Origin: an uncultured Bacteriovoracaceae bacterium
Lineage (GTDB): Bacteria > Bdellovibrionota > Bacteriovoracia > Bacteriovoracales > Bacteriovoracaceae
Reading direction: 5' to 3'
DNA: 60,901 nucleotides
Assembly (NCBI GenBank): GCA_938017795.1
Contig: CALIJZ010000014.1
Coordinates: 1-60,901, forward strand
Part shown: piece after piece, positions 34,636 through 45,190 of the stretch
How positions within the stretch are numbered: the stretch's first letter is position 1
Layout: the number at the start of each line of letters is the position of its first letter
Translations under genes and position numbers: made by a program
The notes under the pieces: generated by a model
What the model was told of the DNA's origin: nothing
Database searches by the model: none
The model's input: the letters and a program-made list of their open reading frames with translations, nothing else

Positions 34636-36342
34636 ATGCTAAAAAACACAATTTTAATAATAGTAATTTTTTCAAGTTCACTATTTGCTCAATCGCCGTA
34701 TAACGGAACTCATTTAGGTGATTGGTTAGATGAATGTAAGTCTAAGCAAGCTAATATGAAATATGAAACTAGCCAAGAAAACGGTGTAACATGTTTCCAC
34801 AATGTATCTTGTGTTGGATCAAACAAAGATGTTTGGGATATTAAGCTAAAGCAAAAACTTGATCAATGTCATAACACAGCTGACGTTATAGATGCTGTTA
34901 ATCAAATTAAAAACAATGCTGGTAATCCTCAAGTTACAGAATACGAAATAGCTAATTGTCCACACTCAAAACAAAATGGAAAATACGTTCCTGGAGATTG
35001 TGGGTCTAAGGTTTATGATGCTGGTAATGGGATTTATGCAAGTACTGAGATTTGTAAAAGTGAATGTAGTGCTTACCATCGTAGACAAAGAAAAGGTAAG
35101 AAAACAAGAAAAAGACATCAAAGAAAATGTTTTAACTGTTTAACCGATTATCAAACAACTCAGTGTATGATGAATGGAGCAAACTCAAAAGCTTGTTTGC
35201 AAGGAAAATATCAAATAACTGATGGTAATCCTTCAAGAATTATACTTGATGGTTCTTCAAGTTGTGCTGTTGGTGCTCAAGGGTGTTTTGATCAAGAAGG
35301 TCAAAGAAGAAGATATGAAAATCAAAACGATCAAGATTGTCCTGAATGTAAAGCACATAACAAAAAGAAAAAAGGTGGTTTCTGGAATTTCATGAGCACT
35401 GTTGCTGGCGTAGGTCTTGGAGTTGCTCTACCGGCTTGGTTTAACCACAAAACAATGAAGTCTTTTGCAGATGCCTGCCCTACTGCTTATGATTCTTATA
35501 TCCAAGGATATGAAAATTTAAATGATAATACACTTCAAGAAAATATTAGAAGAGCTAATAATAATGAACCTCCAGTAGAATTTACTTCTCCTCGATCTCC
35601 CAATTGTAATGGTTCATCATTTGGTCAATTTGCTGGCTTAGGTAGTGGAATTGGAGGCTTAAATAATGGTTTATATGGAAGAGGTTACCAAGGTTATAAC
35701 CAAGGTGTTCAGGGAGTTAATCCTTATGGTGGAATGGGAGCAATGTTTAACTTAAATCTGGGTGGCGGCTTGCCTGGAGTATTTAATCATAATAATGGAT
35801 GGCAAAATGGTGGTTACTATCAAGGTGGATCTCCATGGCAAGCTGGATATAATGGACATGTTCCGGGATATGCTGGTGGAAGATATCCATATGGAAACAA
35901 TGGTGGCTCTATTGGTGGAGCAATTGGTTCTAGCTATTTATTAGGTGGTGCAATTGGCGGAATCGGTGGACGCGGTGGTTTTAATGGTTACGGACAAGGT
36001 GGTGGAAACATTAACGGATTCGGGAATGGATACGGGAACGGGTTTGGTAATGGATACGGAAACGGGTTTGGTAATGGATACGGAAACGGACTTGGTAATG
36101 GATACGGAAACGGATTTGGTAATGGATACGGAAACAATGGTTACGGAAATGGAAATCTTAACAACGGTGCTACTCGTGGTGGGATAGGAAGGTCATCGGG
36201 ATATTTCAATCCACAGCAAACGTATTACCAATATAATAAACAACAGGCAGCATTAGGACGAGATGCTCAATCTTATGGCCAGAGAGCTTATTCTCAGGGT
36301 TGGGGAGCGAACTATGCTGGTCCACAGTTTGGACCATTCTAA
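34636..36342 (+). CDS. Secreted Cys-rich and Gly/Asn/Tyr-rich repeat protein
   Basis: A 568-aa exported protein. Residues 1-19 are a signal peptide (MLKNTILIIVIFSSSLFAQ). Residues about 30-275 hold some twenty cysteines with CxxC pairs (CFNC, CPEC) and a very basic stretch (RRQRKGKKTRKRHQRK). A hydrophobic glycine-rich stretch lies at about 250-266. From about 325 the chain is dominated by Gly, Asn and Tyr and includes five copies of an 8-residue GNGYGNGF-type repeat (462-501); the tail is Gln/Tyr-rich. Such sequences form surface layers, adhesive matrices or coats. The function is unknown and the exact family is not recognised. An AGGATG site precedes the ATG. Confidence 0.7.
   Translation: MLKNTILIIVIFSSSLFAQSPYNGTHLGDWLDECKSKQANMKYETSQENGVTCFHNVSCVGSNKDVWDIKLKQKLDQCHNTADVIDAVNQIKNNAGNPQVTEYEIANCPHSKQNGKYVPGDCGSKVYDAGNGIYASTEICKSECSAYHRRQRKGKKTRKRHQRKCFNCLTDYQTTQCMMNGANSKACLQGKYQITDGNPSRIILDGSSSCAVGAQGCFDQEGQRRRYENQNDQDCPECKAHNKKKKGGFWNFMSTVAGVGLGVALPAWFNHKTMKSFADACPTAYDSYIQGYENLNDNTLQENIRRANNNEPPVEFTSPRSPNCNGSSFGQFAGLGSGIGGLNNGLYGRGYQGYNQGVQGVNPYGGMGAMFNLNLGGGLPGVFNHNNGWQNGGYYQGGSPWQAGYNGHVPGYAGGRYPYGNNGGSIGGAIGSSYLLGGAIGGIGGRGGFNGYGQGGGNINGFGNGYGNGFGNGYGNGFGNGYGNGLGNGYGNGFGNGYGNNGYGNGNLNNGATRGGIGRSSGYFNPQQTYYQYNKQQAALGRDAQSYGQRAYSQGWGANYAGPQFGPF
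36019..36138 (+). repeat. 24-bp tandem repeat, five copies, coding
   Basis: Five consecutive 24-base units (starting 36019, 36043, 36067, 36091, 36115) encode Phe/Leu-Gly-Asn-Gly-Tyr-Gly-Asn-Gly/Asn. Inner units are nearly identical at DNA level (TTTGGTAATGGATACGGAAA then a Gly codon), differing by single bases, so the array probably expands and contracts by slippage or recombination. Confidence 0.9.
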
Positions 36343-36365
36343 AGTAGAAATAAGAATTTTATAAT

Positions 36366-36635
36366 TTATTTATTCTGAACTAGAGTTTTTACAACGTCTT
36401 CAAAAACGACTTCAATTTTTTCATTTCCTACAAGACATTTTACTACGCCTCTGCCAAATGATTTATGATCAATGATTTCTCCTACTTCATAACTATTTTT
36501 CACAGAATATGATCTTGATTCATCAGTCGAAGAATTAGCAATTCCCTTAATCCAAAGGTCTTTAGCTACCTCAGCGCTAGACTTTCTTTTTTTACGTTTC
36601 TTCTTTGTTTTTTTCGTCGTTTTTTTTGTTGCCAT
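36366..36635 (-). CDS. Small protein with Lys-rich tail and SH3/CarD-like module
   Basis: An 89-aa product from the ATG at 36635; a longer frame opens only with TTG. Residues 2-18 are almost entirely Lys, Thr and Arg (ATKKTTKKTKKKRKKRK). The C-terminal 45 residues read YEVGEIIDHKSFGRGVV and IEVVFEDVVKTLVQNK, the pattern of small Tudor/SH3-like modules seen in CarD- or UvrD-tail-type proteins that contact nucleic acid or RNA polymerase. A nucleoid- or transcription-associated role is a fair inference. It is convergent with the repeat protein. Confidence 0.6.
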   Translation of the reverse strand: MATKKTTKKTKKKRKKRKSSAEVAKDLWIKGIANSSTDESRSYSVKNSYEVGEIIDHKSFGRGVVKCLVGNEKIEVVFEDVVKTLVQNK

Positions 36636-36754
36636 GCGAAACAAAAGCCTTTTGTTAACAGTTAGAGAGTGCGTAATCTTACAGGTTTAGTGGCCTCTAG
36701 TAAAGTTTCTCTATAAAATACAACTCTCTACTCTAATATAGAGAATATTTGCAA

Positions 36755-38623
36755 ATGAAAAAAATAGAATCCCTTTTTCAAATAGCCAAGACTCTTCCAA
36801 AGACTCCTGGGTGTTACCTGATGAAAAATAAAAGGCAAGATATAATTTATATTGGAAAAGCGAAGAATTTAAAACAAAGAGTCTGTTCATATTTTGATAA
36901 GTCTCAGAAATTCTCAAAGACCCAAGCTCTTGTGAAAAATATCCATGAATTTGAGTTCATCTTAACCAATACTGAAATTGAATCTTTAATTCTGGAAAAT
37001 AACTTAATAAAAAAGCATGGTCCCAAATACAATATTAGATTAAGAGATGATAAAACTTATCCTTATATTCAAATTAACCATAATGAGAAATTCCCTCAAA
37101 TAATATATACGAGAAAGCCCAAATATAAAAAAGGACACAAAGTCCTTGGGCCATACCCTGAGGGGTATAATTTAAAGGAAGCAATAAAAGCAATTACAAA
37201 AATCTATAAACTTAGAGATTGCTCTATATACGAATTTAGATCTCGTAAATCTCCGTGTATTCTTCATCAAATGAACCAATGTAGTGCACCCTGTGTAGAT
37301 TATATCAATGTTGAAAACTATAAAGAAGACTTAAAAAATGCTAGTTCATTTTTTACATCTCAAACAAGAAGAAAGGAAATTCAATCCAATATAAGAAAAA
37401 TGATGCATTCTTATTCCCAAAGTGAAGAATTTGAAAGAGCTATTATTTTGCGAGACTCCCTTACAAGTATTGATGCCTTTATAAATAGTGTTCAGTCCCA
37501 AAAAGTAGAACTCAATAAGAGTTTATCTGACGTTGATTTATTTTCATTTCACTTTCATCATGATGAAGTTGATTTAAGCTTTTATGAGATTAGAAACTCT
37601 CTTCTCATTGGATCAAAAAACATCAACTTTTTTAATACTTATGAAAATGAACAAGAGTTTATTTCTGAGCTCCCTTCACTTTTGTTTTCTTATTACTCTG
37701 ATCATAAACATCCGCCCAAATTTATTTTTCATAGTTTAGAATCCCAAACGATGAAGCAATTAAATGAACTACTCTCCACGTTAACTGACAAATCAATATC
37801 TTCAAAAGTATGCCCAACCGGACTTAAATCGTTACTTGATGTGACTAAAGAACATGCCAGTAATTCTCAAAGAATGCGAAAAGAGAATTATCAAAACATC
37901 TTTAAGGGACTTAAACGTCTTCAAAGTTTAATAGGACTTGATGAAATGCCTCGTCATCTAGAATGTTATGACGTAGCAGTATGGCAGGGTCAATCCCCCA
38001 CTTCAGCCAAGATAAGCTTCAAAGATGGCAAAGCTGATAAAAAAAACTATCGAGCTTATCACCTAAAAGTAAGACCTGAGGGAAATAATGATTTTGCAAT
38101 GCTTGAAGAGACCCTCACCCGAAGGTTAAAAAGTGGAAACTATCCAGATGTTTTTATTGTTGATGGAGGTAAGCAACAATTAAACACATTTAAAAAAGTC
38201 TTAGAAGAGAATGAGGTCAATATTCCAGTTGTTGCAATTGCTAAAGCAAAAGCGACGCAAACGAAACATACATTTAGAAATCAAAAAATAACTAAAAGCC
38301 AAGAGCGCTTATTCATTCCCAATAGAGTGAATCCTTACCCTCTAGAGAAGTGTATTGAACTCTATAGGATTGTGACACAAATGAGAGATGAAGCTCATCG
38401 ATTTTCGAGAAAGCTACATCATAAAAGCGAACATAAGCAATTCATTCACTCCGACCTATCTAAGATTGAAGGTGTAGGTAAAGTGACTATTCAGAAGGTC
38501 TTGTCTGTTTTTCAAGGTGATATCTCAGAATTATCAAAGCTTAACCCAAAAGAGATGAGTATTAACTTTAAAATCTCTGAAAAAGCAGCTCTGAAAATCA
38601 TTAACTTCCTTAAGAAAGTCTAA
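36755..38623 (+). CDS. uvrC: UvrABC excinuclease subunit C
   Basis: UvrC makes both incisions in nucleotide excision repair. From the ATG at 36755 the protein is 622 aa, the usual length. Domains in order are: GIY-YIG nuclease at about 12-95 (TPGCYLMKNK, IIYIGKAKNLKQRV), a cysteine-bearing region with CILHQMNQCSAPC, a UVR motif near 210, the RNase-H-like C-terminal nuclease (ECYDVAVWQGQSPT, DVFIVDGGKQQL) and a final helix-hairpin-helix (SKIEGVGKVTIQKVL). A TTG two codons upstream is a less likely start. No LexA-type box is seen upstream. Confidence 0.95.
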   Translation: MKKIESLFQIAKTLPKTPGCYLMKNKRQDIIYIGKAKNLKQRVCSYFDKSQKFSKTQALVKNIHEFEFILTNTEIESLILENNLIKKHGPKYNIRLRDDKTYPYIQINHNEKFPQIIYTRKPKYKKGHKVLGPYPEGYNLKEAIKAITKIYKLRDCSIYEFRSRKSPCILHQMNQCSAPCVDYINVENYKEDLKNASSFFTSQTRRKEIQSNIRKMMHSYSQSEEFERAIILRDSLTSIDAFINSVQSQKVELNKSLSDVDLFSFHFHHDEVDLSFYEIRNSLLIGSKNINFFNTYENEQEFISELPSLLFSYYSDHKHPPKFIFHSLESQTMKQLNELLSTLTDKSISSKVCPTGLKSLLDVTKEHASNSQRMRKENYQNIFKGLKRLQSLIGLDEMPRHLECYDVAVWQGQSPTSAKISFKDGKADKKNYRAYHLKVRPEGNNDFAMLEETLTRRLKSGNYPDVFIVDGGKQQLNTFKKVLEENEVNIPVVAIAKAKATQTKHTFRNQKITKSQERLFIPNRVNPYPLEKCIELYRIVTQMRDEAHRFSRKLHHKSEHKQFIHSDLSKIEGVGKVTIQKVLSVFQGDISELSKLNPKEMSINFKISEKAALKIINFLKKV

Positions 38624-38713
38624 TTAAACTTTGGTTTGTCTATATTTTGAGAGATATTGTAAAATATTCACTTCCTAGTTTTTTTAATCACTTTAGCCTC
38701 TAAAATATAGATT

Positions 38714-40084
38714 ATGACAAAGTTTTTTATATTCATTTTTACCTTAATTTTCATGACACCCTCTTATGCAGGCTTTGGGTTCTTAAAATCTAAAAACAGA
38801 AAAAAGTGTGAAAAAGTAGGTGGAGTCTATAATAAAAAAGATAAAAAATGCTTTTGTTCAAGAGGGAAAGGGTCTTGGAGAATAATCGATCCATTTAAGA
38901 GAACTTGTGAGGTTGAAAAAAGATATATTCAAAAAGTTGAGCAAGAAAAATTAAAATGTGTTTTACCATCAGAATGGTATTGTTCGAAAAAACTAAATCA
39001 AAAATATGACCATAAATTTAAAATTGCTCAAGAAGATTATATATATAATTATCGAATTTTTAACAAAAAGTATTATAAACAATTCGACTCAAATAAAAAG
39101 CTTACCAATAAAGAAATCGAGATGAAAAACACACAATTCTCGAACTATCTTTACTCAAAGTACTTTACTAAAGAGCGATCTCTAAAGGTTCAGAAAATAT
39201 TTAATAATGCTAAACTTGATTTACTTCAATTCCTTAAAGTAAGTCTAGATAAAGAAAATGCTGAAAATTTAACTAAAATTATTAAACCTATCTCGCTTTC
39301 ATTTGGTAAAGTCCAATCACTTACCGAACAACCTTATTATTCTTACGAGGCTCGCTACTATAAAGGGAAAGTTTATATTCAAGCTTATATCCTTCACCAT
39401 GAAAGTCCTGGTTTTCTTTATTACACTATTTTGCACGAACTAGCACATGCCATTGATCCTTGTAGTTATGGTAAGTTTGATTTTTCATATAAGAATAATA
39501 GTTTTAAAAATGTTCTTGAATGCCTTCATGATAAGAAATCAGTTGAAGCAAGAAGAACAGATGTTCAATGTCTACAAAGCTATGTTAATAAACGTATAAA
39601 GGCAGGGAAAAAACCAAATGCTCTTGCTGTGAGTACTCTTGAATCTGCTAAAGCAGGTAAAGTTTGTGCAATGGTAGGTATCCCTAGTAATGCTCTAGAA
39701 AGTGGCGAAGTAGGATGCGTTGGAAACCAAATCAATGAAAGCTTTTCTGACTGGTTAGCCACTGAAGTCTTTTTTTCTACTAAAGGATCAAACATTGAAC
39801 AATTAGAAGAATACTTATCTTCTGCAGTAGGTATGTTTTGTGAAAACAATAATAGCTTGAAAGCTCTACAAAGAAGTGCACAAATAAGAAATAATGGACA
39901 TGGCTATCATCTTCATTCTCTAGATAGAATCAATGGTATAATGTTGAACCACCCAGTATATAAGAAAATAAATCAATGTCGGCAAAACAGTGGTAAATCT
40001 CTTCGAAACAACTTGATCAACTTACTAACAATTGAAGAACTAAGTAATTATTCCACCTACTCGAATTATTGTAGTTTTCCTTAA
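38714..40084 (+). CDS. Secreted HExxH zinc metallopeptidase-like protein
   Basis: A 456-aa exported protein with a signal peptide at residues 1-19 (ending SYAG). A Cys/Lys-rich region follows (KKCEKVGGVYNKKDKKC), then a helical segment, then ILHELAHAIDPCSYG with the HExxH zinc site (His241, Glu242, His245). A candidate third ligand is Glu342 in INESFSDWLATE, as in gluzincin-like enzymes. About fourteen cysteines point to a disulfide-stabilised extracellular fold. It could attack host or envelope proteins, or process the organism's own surface. I cannot assign a MEROPS family. No ribosome site precedes the ATG, but TAAAAT sits seven bases upstream. Confidence 0.7.
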   Translation: MTKFFIFIFTLIFMTPSYAGFGFLKSKNRKKCEKVGGVYNKKDKKCFCSRGKGSWRIIDPFKRTCEVEKRYIQKVEQEKLKCVLPSEWYCSKKLNQKYDHKFKIAQEDYIYNYRIFNKKYYKQFDSNKKLTNKEIEMKNTQFSNYLYSKYFTKERSLKVQKIFNNAKLDLLQFLKVSLDKENAENLTKIIKPISLSFGKVQSLTEQPYYSYEARYYKGKVYIQAYILHHESPGFLYYTILHELAHAIDPCSYGKFDFSYKNNSFKNVLECLHDKKSVEARRTDVQCLQSYVNKRIKAGKKPNALAVSTLESAKAGKVCAMVGIPSNALESGEVGCVGNQINESFSDWLATEVFFSTKGSNIEQLEEYLSSAVGMFCENNNSLKALQRSAQIRNNGHGYHLHSLDRINGIMLNHPVYKKINQCRQNSGKSLRNNLINLLTIEELSNYSTYSNYCSFP

Positions 40085-40124
40085 AATATTTTTTTTTTAT
40101 TTTTTAAAGCTAAAGATCTCGGCT

Positions 40125-41465
40125 CTATCTACAGTTTGAATTAATTGAATCAATCTTACTCATTAATTTTCTAGAAACACCTATCTTGGCATTTTTATAA
40201 AGCCTACGATGTTCCTTTAAAAACGAGTCCACAACATTTTGATCTTGAATGACAATTAGGGTTTCATCATTTTTTTCATTAGCAGCTTCTGACCAGTTTT
40301 GAGATCCAAAAATAACTGTTTTGTTATCTACAATTGAGAATTTATGATGAAGCTTATCATCTGAGTTTATCTTAGGAATCCCGCCGTCTTTTACAGGTAA
40401 TCTCCAAGGTCTGTTTCCGTCTTCGTATTTACAATTTTGAGGATTTTTCATTTTCACACCCCACATATCTAAGAGCTGGCTATAATATCTAGTTGCAAAC
40501 AAAGGATCCACAAGAAATTCCATATTAATTGATGGTCGATTTCTTTTAATTTTCTCGAGTTCATTTGCTAAATATTGTGAACTAAAAACGAAAAGATCAC
40601 TCTTTATTGACCTTTTTGCACTCCTTAAAGTTTTAGCTATCAATCCATTTGTACTACTATTGATTCCGAACTTTTTTATACTAGTTGGTGCAAATTGAAC
40701 TTTAAGCATCGTCCTCTTCGAATTCATGCTAAATGTTACAGGCTCACGGAAAGGCTTATCTTTTTTAAATAATCCTTTGTCCCACATGAAGTTAAATTCT
40801 TTCAAGAAATATCTTGATAGCTTACTTGCTGAAAAAACAAGCATAGCGTTGGCATTCCCAACAGATGATCTACTATTAAAATCTCCATGGACTCCACTTC
40901 TTGTAAAATTAGCTGAAGAAATAATAAGAAATTTTTTATCAACAACAACAAACTTGTGATGCATTAACCCTGACTTAGGACCTAAGCGATCATCTCTTAC
41001 TATAACTTTTCCAGATTTTAAAATGGTTAAGGCATCTCTACTTTCTATTTCTTTTTTTGAAATACTTCCGTTTCGATTAGCATCTAAAAAGTCTTGTTGC
41101 TCCTGAACTTTTGATCGAAGTTCTTGAGGAAGTTTTTTCTTTTGAGCACTTGTAATCTTAGCAAGACTTAGATTGTATTGATCCTCTAGGATTACTCTTA
41201 CTTTAACTCCTCGCTTTCTTGCCTTTACCAAGGCCTTTGCATAATTAGAAAGATTGAAATCTTGTACAGCAACATCTATTGATGATTTGGCAATATCAGC
41301 TGCTTTAATAAGAACTGCTTCTAGGTTGTCACCGTTTCTTTCAAATTTTCGATATGGATCTATATAAGTTTTTGATTCATTTTGATTAAAATAACTTTTA
41401 ACCTGAGCAGCAAAAGCAACAGAGTTTAAAGTTAAAATGTAAAAGAAAAGTACAATTTTTTTCAT
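40125..41465 (-). CDS. Secreted phospholipase D-like protein with EF-hand-like loop
   Basis: A 446-aa exported PLD-superfamily protein. After a signal peptide (1-19, ending AFAA) come two HKD half-sites: His169-x-Lys171-x4-Asp176 (MHHKFVVVDKKF, followed by SSANFT) and His373-x-Lys375-x4-Asp380 (LHHKFSIVDNK, followed by GSQNWSEAANEKNDE). Between the first strands and HKD1 lies a 12-residue loop, 128-139, that fits the EF-hand consensus exactly (Asp128, Asn130, Asn132, Gly133, Ser134, Ile135, Ser136, Glu139), suggesting calcium binding. Substrates could be phospholipid or nucleic acid; both occur in this superfamily. The ATG has an AAGGAAT site. Confidence 0.88.
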   Translation of the reverse strand: MKKIVLFFYILTLNSVAFAAQVKSYFNQNESKTYIDPYRKFERNGDNLEAVLIKAADIAKSSIDVAVQDFNLSNYAKALVKARKRGVKVRVILEDQYNLSLAKITSAQKKKLPQELRSKVQEQQDFLDANRNGSISKKEIESRDALTILKSGKVIVRDDRLGPKSGLMHHKFVVVDKKFLIISSANFTRSGVHGDFNSRSSVGNANAMLVFSASKLSRYFLKEFNFMWDKGLFKKDKPFREPVTFSMNSKRTMLKVQFAPTSIKKFGINSSTNGLIAKTLRSAKRSIKSDLFVFSSQYLANELEKIKRNRPSINMEFLVDPLFATRYYSQLLDMWGVKMKNPQNCKYEDGNRPWRLPVKDGGIPKINSDDKLHHKFSIVDNKTVIFGSQNWSEAANEKNDETLIVIQDQNVVDSFLKEHRRLYKNAKIGVSRKLMSKIDSINSNCR

Positions 41466-41635
41466 TATTGGATTCCTTAATTTGAAACATTCTAGCCTAA
41501 TTTGATCAACTATCTTGTTAAGATATGTTAAACTTTCTTACTTTTTTAACCAAAAAGTGCGGAGTGCGTCACGAGAGGGAGCCCTCATCTCTTTTGAAGA
41601 TAAGGACTAAGTAATAATTTCATATCATTTAATTT

Positions 41636-44600
41636 CTAAGAGCAACCAGTTGTTCCACCACAACTATCACACTTCATACAAGAACCGTTTCTAAGTAGCG
41701 TGAAAGCTCCACAGTCAGTACATGGTTCTCCTTCATAGCCTTTCATCTTTGCAGTCTGTCTTTTCTGTTGAGCTTGTCTCATTTCAGAATTAGCTTCCTT
41801 AGTAAAAACTTTATGAGTCTTTACACCGACTCTCCCATCTCCGTGCTCAACTTGCGTGGTTCCTTCAATCATATCTAATAAAGGTTCTTGGTTTTCGTCT
41901 TCTCCAGCAATAGCATCTGACTTTAAATCAGTTGGCTTCACATGAACTAAGTCATGCCTTCCAAGATACCTACAAGCAAGATCTCTAAAAACATAATCTA
42001 TAACAGAGGTCGACATCTTAATATTATCGTGGCCAATAACAACTCCATTTGGTTCAAAACGAGTAAAAGTAAAAGCTTCGACATATTCTTCTAATGGAAC
42101 TCCATACTGCAGACCTAAAGAAATGGAGATAGAAAAACAATTCATAAGAGATCTGTAAGCAGCCCCTTCTTTATGCATATCTACAAAAATTTCTCCTAAT
42201 GTCCCGTCGTTATATTGTCCTGTTCTAAGGTAGACTTTGTGGCCTCCGACATTTGCTTTTTGAGTATAGCCAGATCTTCGATTAGGAAGAACTTTTCTTT
42301 TTGATACTTCTTTGTAAATAACTTTTTCAACAATTTTAGTGGCAACCTGTGTGATTTTGTCTGTTTGAGATAGCTCATCGTAATCCTCCAGTGATAAATT
42401 ATCAAAAGCTTGTGCATTTAATGGTTGAGATAGTTTCGAACCATCTCTATAAATCGCATTGGCCTTTACCATCAAACTCCATGATAGTTTATAAGCATCT
42501 GCGATATCTTCAACAGTTGCTTCATTAGGCATATTAATAGTTTTAGAAATTGCTCCACTTAAAAATGGTTGTGCAGCTGCCATCATTTTAATATGACCTT
42601 GGTAGCTAATAAGTCGTGTTCCGTACTTCCCACATTTATTAGCACAATCAAAAACTGCTAAATGCTTATCTTTTATATGAGGAGCACCTTCGATAGACAT
42701 TGTTCCGCACACATAATCATTAGCAGCAGTGACTTCATCTGCACTAAAGCCTATTTCTTTTAAAACATTTAACATTGGATCATTAAGTTTTTCTTCAGAG
42801 AGCTTTAATGTTTGTAAAATAAAATCATCTCCAAGAGTAAACCTAGAGAATACATAATTAATATCAAATGCACTCTCTAGAGAAGACTCAATTTTTTCAA
42901 TTATCTTATCAGTAAAACCTTTTGCTTTTAAAGAAGCGTGATTGACACCACTACAACCTTTAAAAGTTCCTCTCCCAACGGCGTGAGCAATAATTTCATC
43001 AACCTGATTTTTAGAATATCCAAGATTTTTTAGAGACACAGGGACTGATTGATTGATGATTTTAAAATAACCACCGCCAGCAAGTTTTTTAAATTTAACG
43101 AGAGCAAAGTCTGGTTCAACACCAGTTGTATCACAATCCATAACAAGACCAATTGTTCCAGTTGGAGCAAGGACTGTTGTCTGAGCATTTCTATAACCGT
43201 GCTTTTCACCAAGCTTTAGAGCTTCATCCCAAGCTTTCTTAGCTGCTTTAACTAAAAAATCCGGGGCAAACTTTTTATTTAATCCAACAGGACACACCGT
43301 TAGACCTTCGTAATCAGAATCACTCTTTGCAAAAGCTGCTCTTCTATGATTTCTAATAACTCTTAACATATCTTCTTTATTAGACATATATCCTGGAAAT
43401 GGGCCATGTTCTTTTGCAAGAAGAGCAGATGTTTTGTAACTCGTTCCACCCATAATTGCAGTTATGGCAGAGGTCATATTTCTACCTTCTTCTGAGTCAT
43501 ACGGCATACCTAGTCTCATTAAAAGTGCACCGATATTTGCAAAACCTAAACCAAGAGTTCTGTACTTATAACTTCTTTCAGCAATCTCTTGTGATGGAAA
43601 TTGTGCCATAAGAACTGAAATCTCGAGAATCGTTGTCCAGATCTCACATGCATGAGTAAATTTATTAACATCAAACATATCTGTTACTGGATCTAAAAAT
43701 TTCACAAGGTTTAGGCTTGCAAGGTTACAAGCTGTATCATCTAAGAACATATATTCTGAACAAGGGTTAGAAGCATTGATTCTTCCATCCTTAGGACATG
43801 TATGCCATTCATTAATAGTATCATCATACTGAACTCCTGGATCAGCAGATTGCCAAGCAGACTCATTGATTTTAGCCCAAAGATCACTGGCCTTAATTGT
43901 TTTAATTGTTTCACCAGACTTTCTAGATTTTAATTCCCAGTTCCCATCTTTTTCTAAAACCTTAAAAAATTTATTAGGAATTCTAACTGAGTTATTTGAA
44001 TTTTGTCCGGCTACAGTTCTGTAAGCTTCACTATCCCAATCTGTATCGTAAACCTCAAATTCAATCTCTTTAATTCCTTGCTTAGCAAGATCAATACATC
44101 TTGAGATATAATTCATTGGAACATATCCTTCAGATGCTTTCTTTATGGCAGCTTTAAGAGCTGGGTTGGTTTTTGTTTTATATTTATCTTCACCTTCAAT
44201 ATCTGATTCAGTGATAGCACTCATCACTAACTTTAAAGAGTTATGACAAACTTTTGATCCAGTAACTAAAGAAGCAACCTTTCTTTCTTCTTTAACTTTC
44301 CACATTACAAATTCTTCAATATCTGGATGGTCTAAGTCGATACAAACCATTTTGGCTGCACGTCTTGTTGTTCCACCAGATTTAATAGCTCCCGCTGCTG
44401 CATCTCCAATTTTTAAAAATGACATCAAACCTGAAGAAAAACCTCCACCAGATAATGATTCGCCTTCTCCTCTGATATTGGAAAAGTTTGTTCCAGTCCC
44501 TGAACCGTATTTAAATAATCTAGCTTCTCTAGTCCATAAATCCATAATTCCGCCTGGATTTACAAGATCATCTTTAATGGATTGTATAAAACAAGCATGT

Positions 44601-45136
44601 GGCTGAGGTCTTTCATAAGCACTTGTTGATTTTAATAATTTACCTGTACTTGGATCAACATAAAAATGTCCTTGAGGAGAACCAGTAATGCCATAAGAAG
44701 AGTGAAGACCAGTATTAAACCATTGTGGTGAATTTGGTGCAGCCATTTGATGGCATAACATATACCTTACTTCGTCTTCAAAGTTTTGAGCATCTATATC
44801 CGAATCAAAGTAATTATATCTTCTTCCCCATGAAGCCCAACAGCCAGCAAGTCTATCAAAGACTTGTCTTGCATCAGTTTCAGTTCCGGTGATGGCCTTA
44901 TTATTTTCATCAAAGATTACTTCCCCATTTTCATTTTTTTGAGGAACTCCTGTTTTTCTAAAATATTTTTGAGCAATAATATCTGTTGCTACTTGAGACC
45001 AGCTTTTTGGAACAGTTACGTCCATAGTTGATGATGTTGAACCATCTAAATTCCTGACTTCTGAGGTACGTTTTTCGAACTCAATTCCTGAATACGGGGA
45101 CTTTCCTTGTGTGGTAAAGATTCTCTGAAATTTCAC
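41636..45136 (-). CDS. nrdJ: Adenosylcobalamin-dependent ribonucleotide reductase (class II)
   Basis: A 1166-aa enzyme reducing ribonucleotides with a B12-generated thiyl radical, independent of oxygen. The active-site signature Asn457-x-Cys459-x-Glu461 lies in [20 protein letters not shown], preceded by [13 protein letters not shown] and followed by [15 protein letters not shown]. The C-terminus carries cysteine knuckles ([18 protein letters not shown]) that act as redox/zinc tail, as in large NrdJ proteins. The start is GTG at 45136 with AAGGAG five bases before it. The upstream region has two NrdR-box-like sites. No other nrd gene is in the window, so this may be the main reductase. Confidence 0.96.
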   Translation of the reverse strand: MKFQRIFTTQGKSPYSGIEFEKRTSEVRNLDGSTSSTMDVTVPKSWSQVATDIIAQKYFRKTGVPQKNENGEVIFDENNKAITGTETDARQVFDRLAGCWASWGRRYNYFDSDIDAQNFEDEVRYMLCHQMAAPNSPQWFNTGLHSSYGITGSPQGHFYVDPSTGKLLKSTSAYERPQPHACFIQSIKDDLVNPGGIMDLWTREARLFKYGSGTGTNFSNIRGEGESLSGGGFSSGLMSFLKIGDAAAGAIKSGGTTRRAAKMVCIDLDHPDIEEFVMWKVKEERKVASLVTGSKVCHNSLKLVMSAITESDIEGEDKYKTKTNPALKAAIKKASEGYVPMNYISRCIDLAKQGIKEIEFEVYDTDWDSEAYRTVAGQNSNNSVRIPNKFFKVLEKDGNWELKSRKSGETIKTIKASDLWAKINESAWQSADPGVQYDDTINEWHTCPKDGRINASNPCSEYMFLDDTACNLASLNLVKFLDPVTDMFDVNKFTHACEIWTTILEISVLMAQFPSQEIAERSYKYRTLGLGFANIGALLMRLGMPYDSEEGRNMTSAITAIMGGTSYKTSALLAKEHGPFPGYMSNKEDMLRVIRNHRRAAFAKSDSDYEGLTVCPVGLNKKFAPDFLVKAAKKAWDEALKLGEKHGYRNAQTTVLAPTGTIGLVMDCDTTGVEPDFALVKFKKLAGGGYFKIINQSVPVSLKNLGYSKNQVDEIIAHAVGRGTFKGCSGVNHASLKAKGFTDKIIEKIESSLESAFDINYVFSRFTLGDDFILQTLKLSEEKLNDPMLNVLKEIGFSADEVTAANDYVCGTMSIEGAPHIKDKHLAVFDCANKCGKYGTRLISYQGHIKMMAAAQPFLSGAISKTINMPNEATVEDIADAYKLSWSLMVKANAIYRDGSKLSQPLNAQAFDNLSLEDYDELSQTDKITQVATKIVEKVIYKEVSKRKVLPNRRSGYTQKANVGGHKVYLRTGQYNDGTLGEIFVDMHKEGAAYRSLMNCFSISISLGLQYGVPLEEYVEAFTFTRFEPNGVVIGHDNIKMSTSVIDYVFRDLACRYLGRHDLVHVKPTDLKSDAIAGEDENQEPLLDMIEGTTQVEHGDGRVGVKTHKVFTKEANSEMRQAQQKRQTAKMKGYEGEPCTDCGAFTLLRNGSCMKCDSCGGTTGCS

Positions 45137-45190
45137 TTCAACTCCTTTTTAAGCGATAAAAATGTTTCGTTTGCCAACGGGTGTAGGATT

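Noticed and set aside
35762-36187. Alternative plus-strand frames across the glycine-rich repeat
   Set aside because: They are out-of-frame readings of the 24-bp repeat inside a well-supported gene with a signal peptide and ribosome site.
36711-36917. Antisense frame over the 5' end of uvrC
   Set aside because: uvrC is unambiguous in the other strand and the antisense frame has no independent support.
41525-41614. 29-codon frame between the phospholipase D and nrdJ genes
   Set aside because: No ribosome site, no hydrophobic or conserved features, and it lies in a likely non-coding gap.
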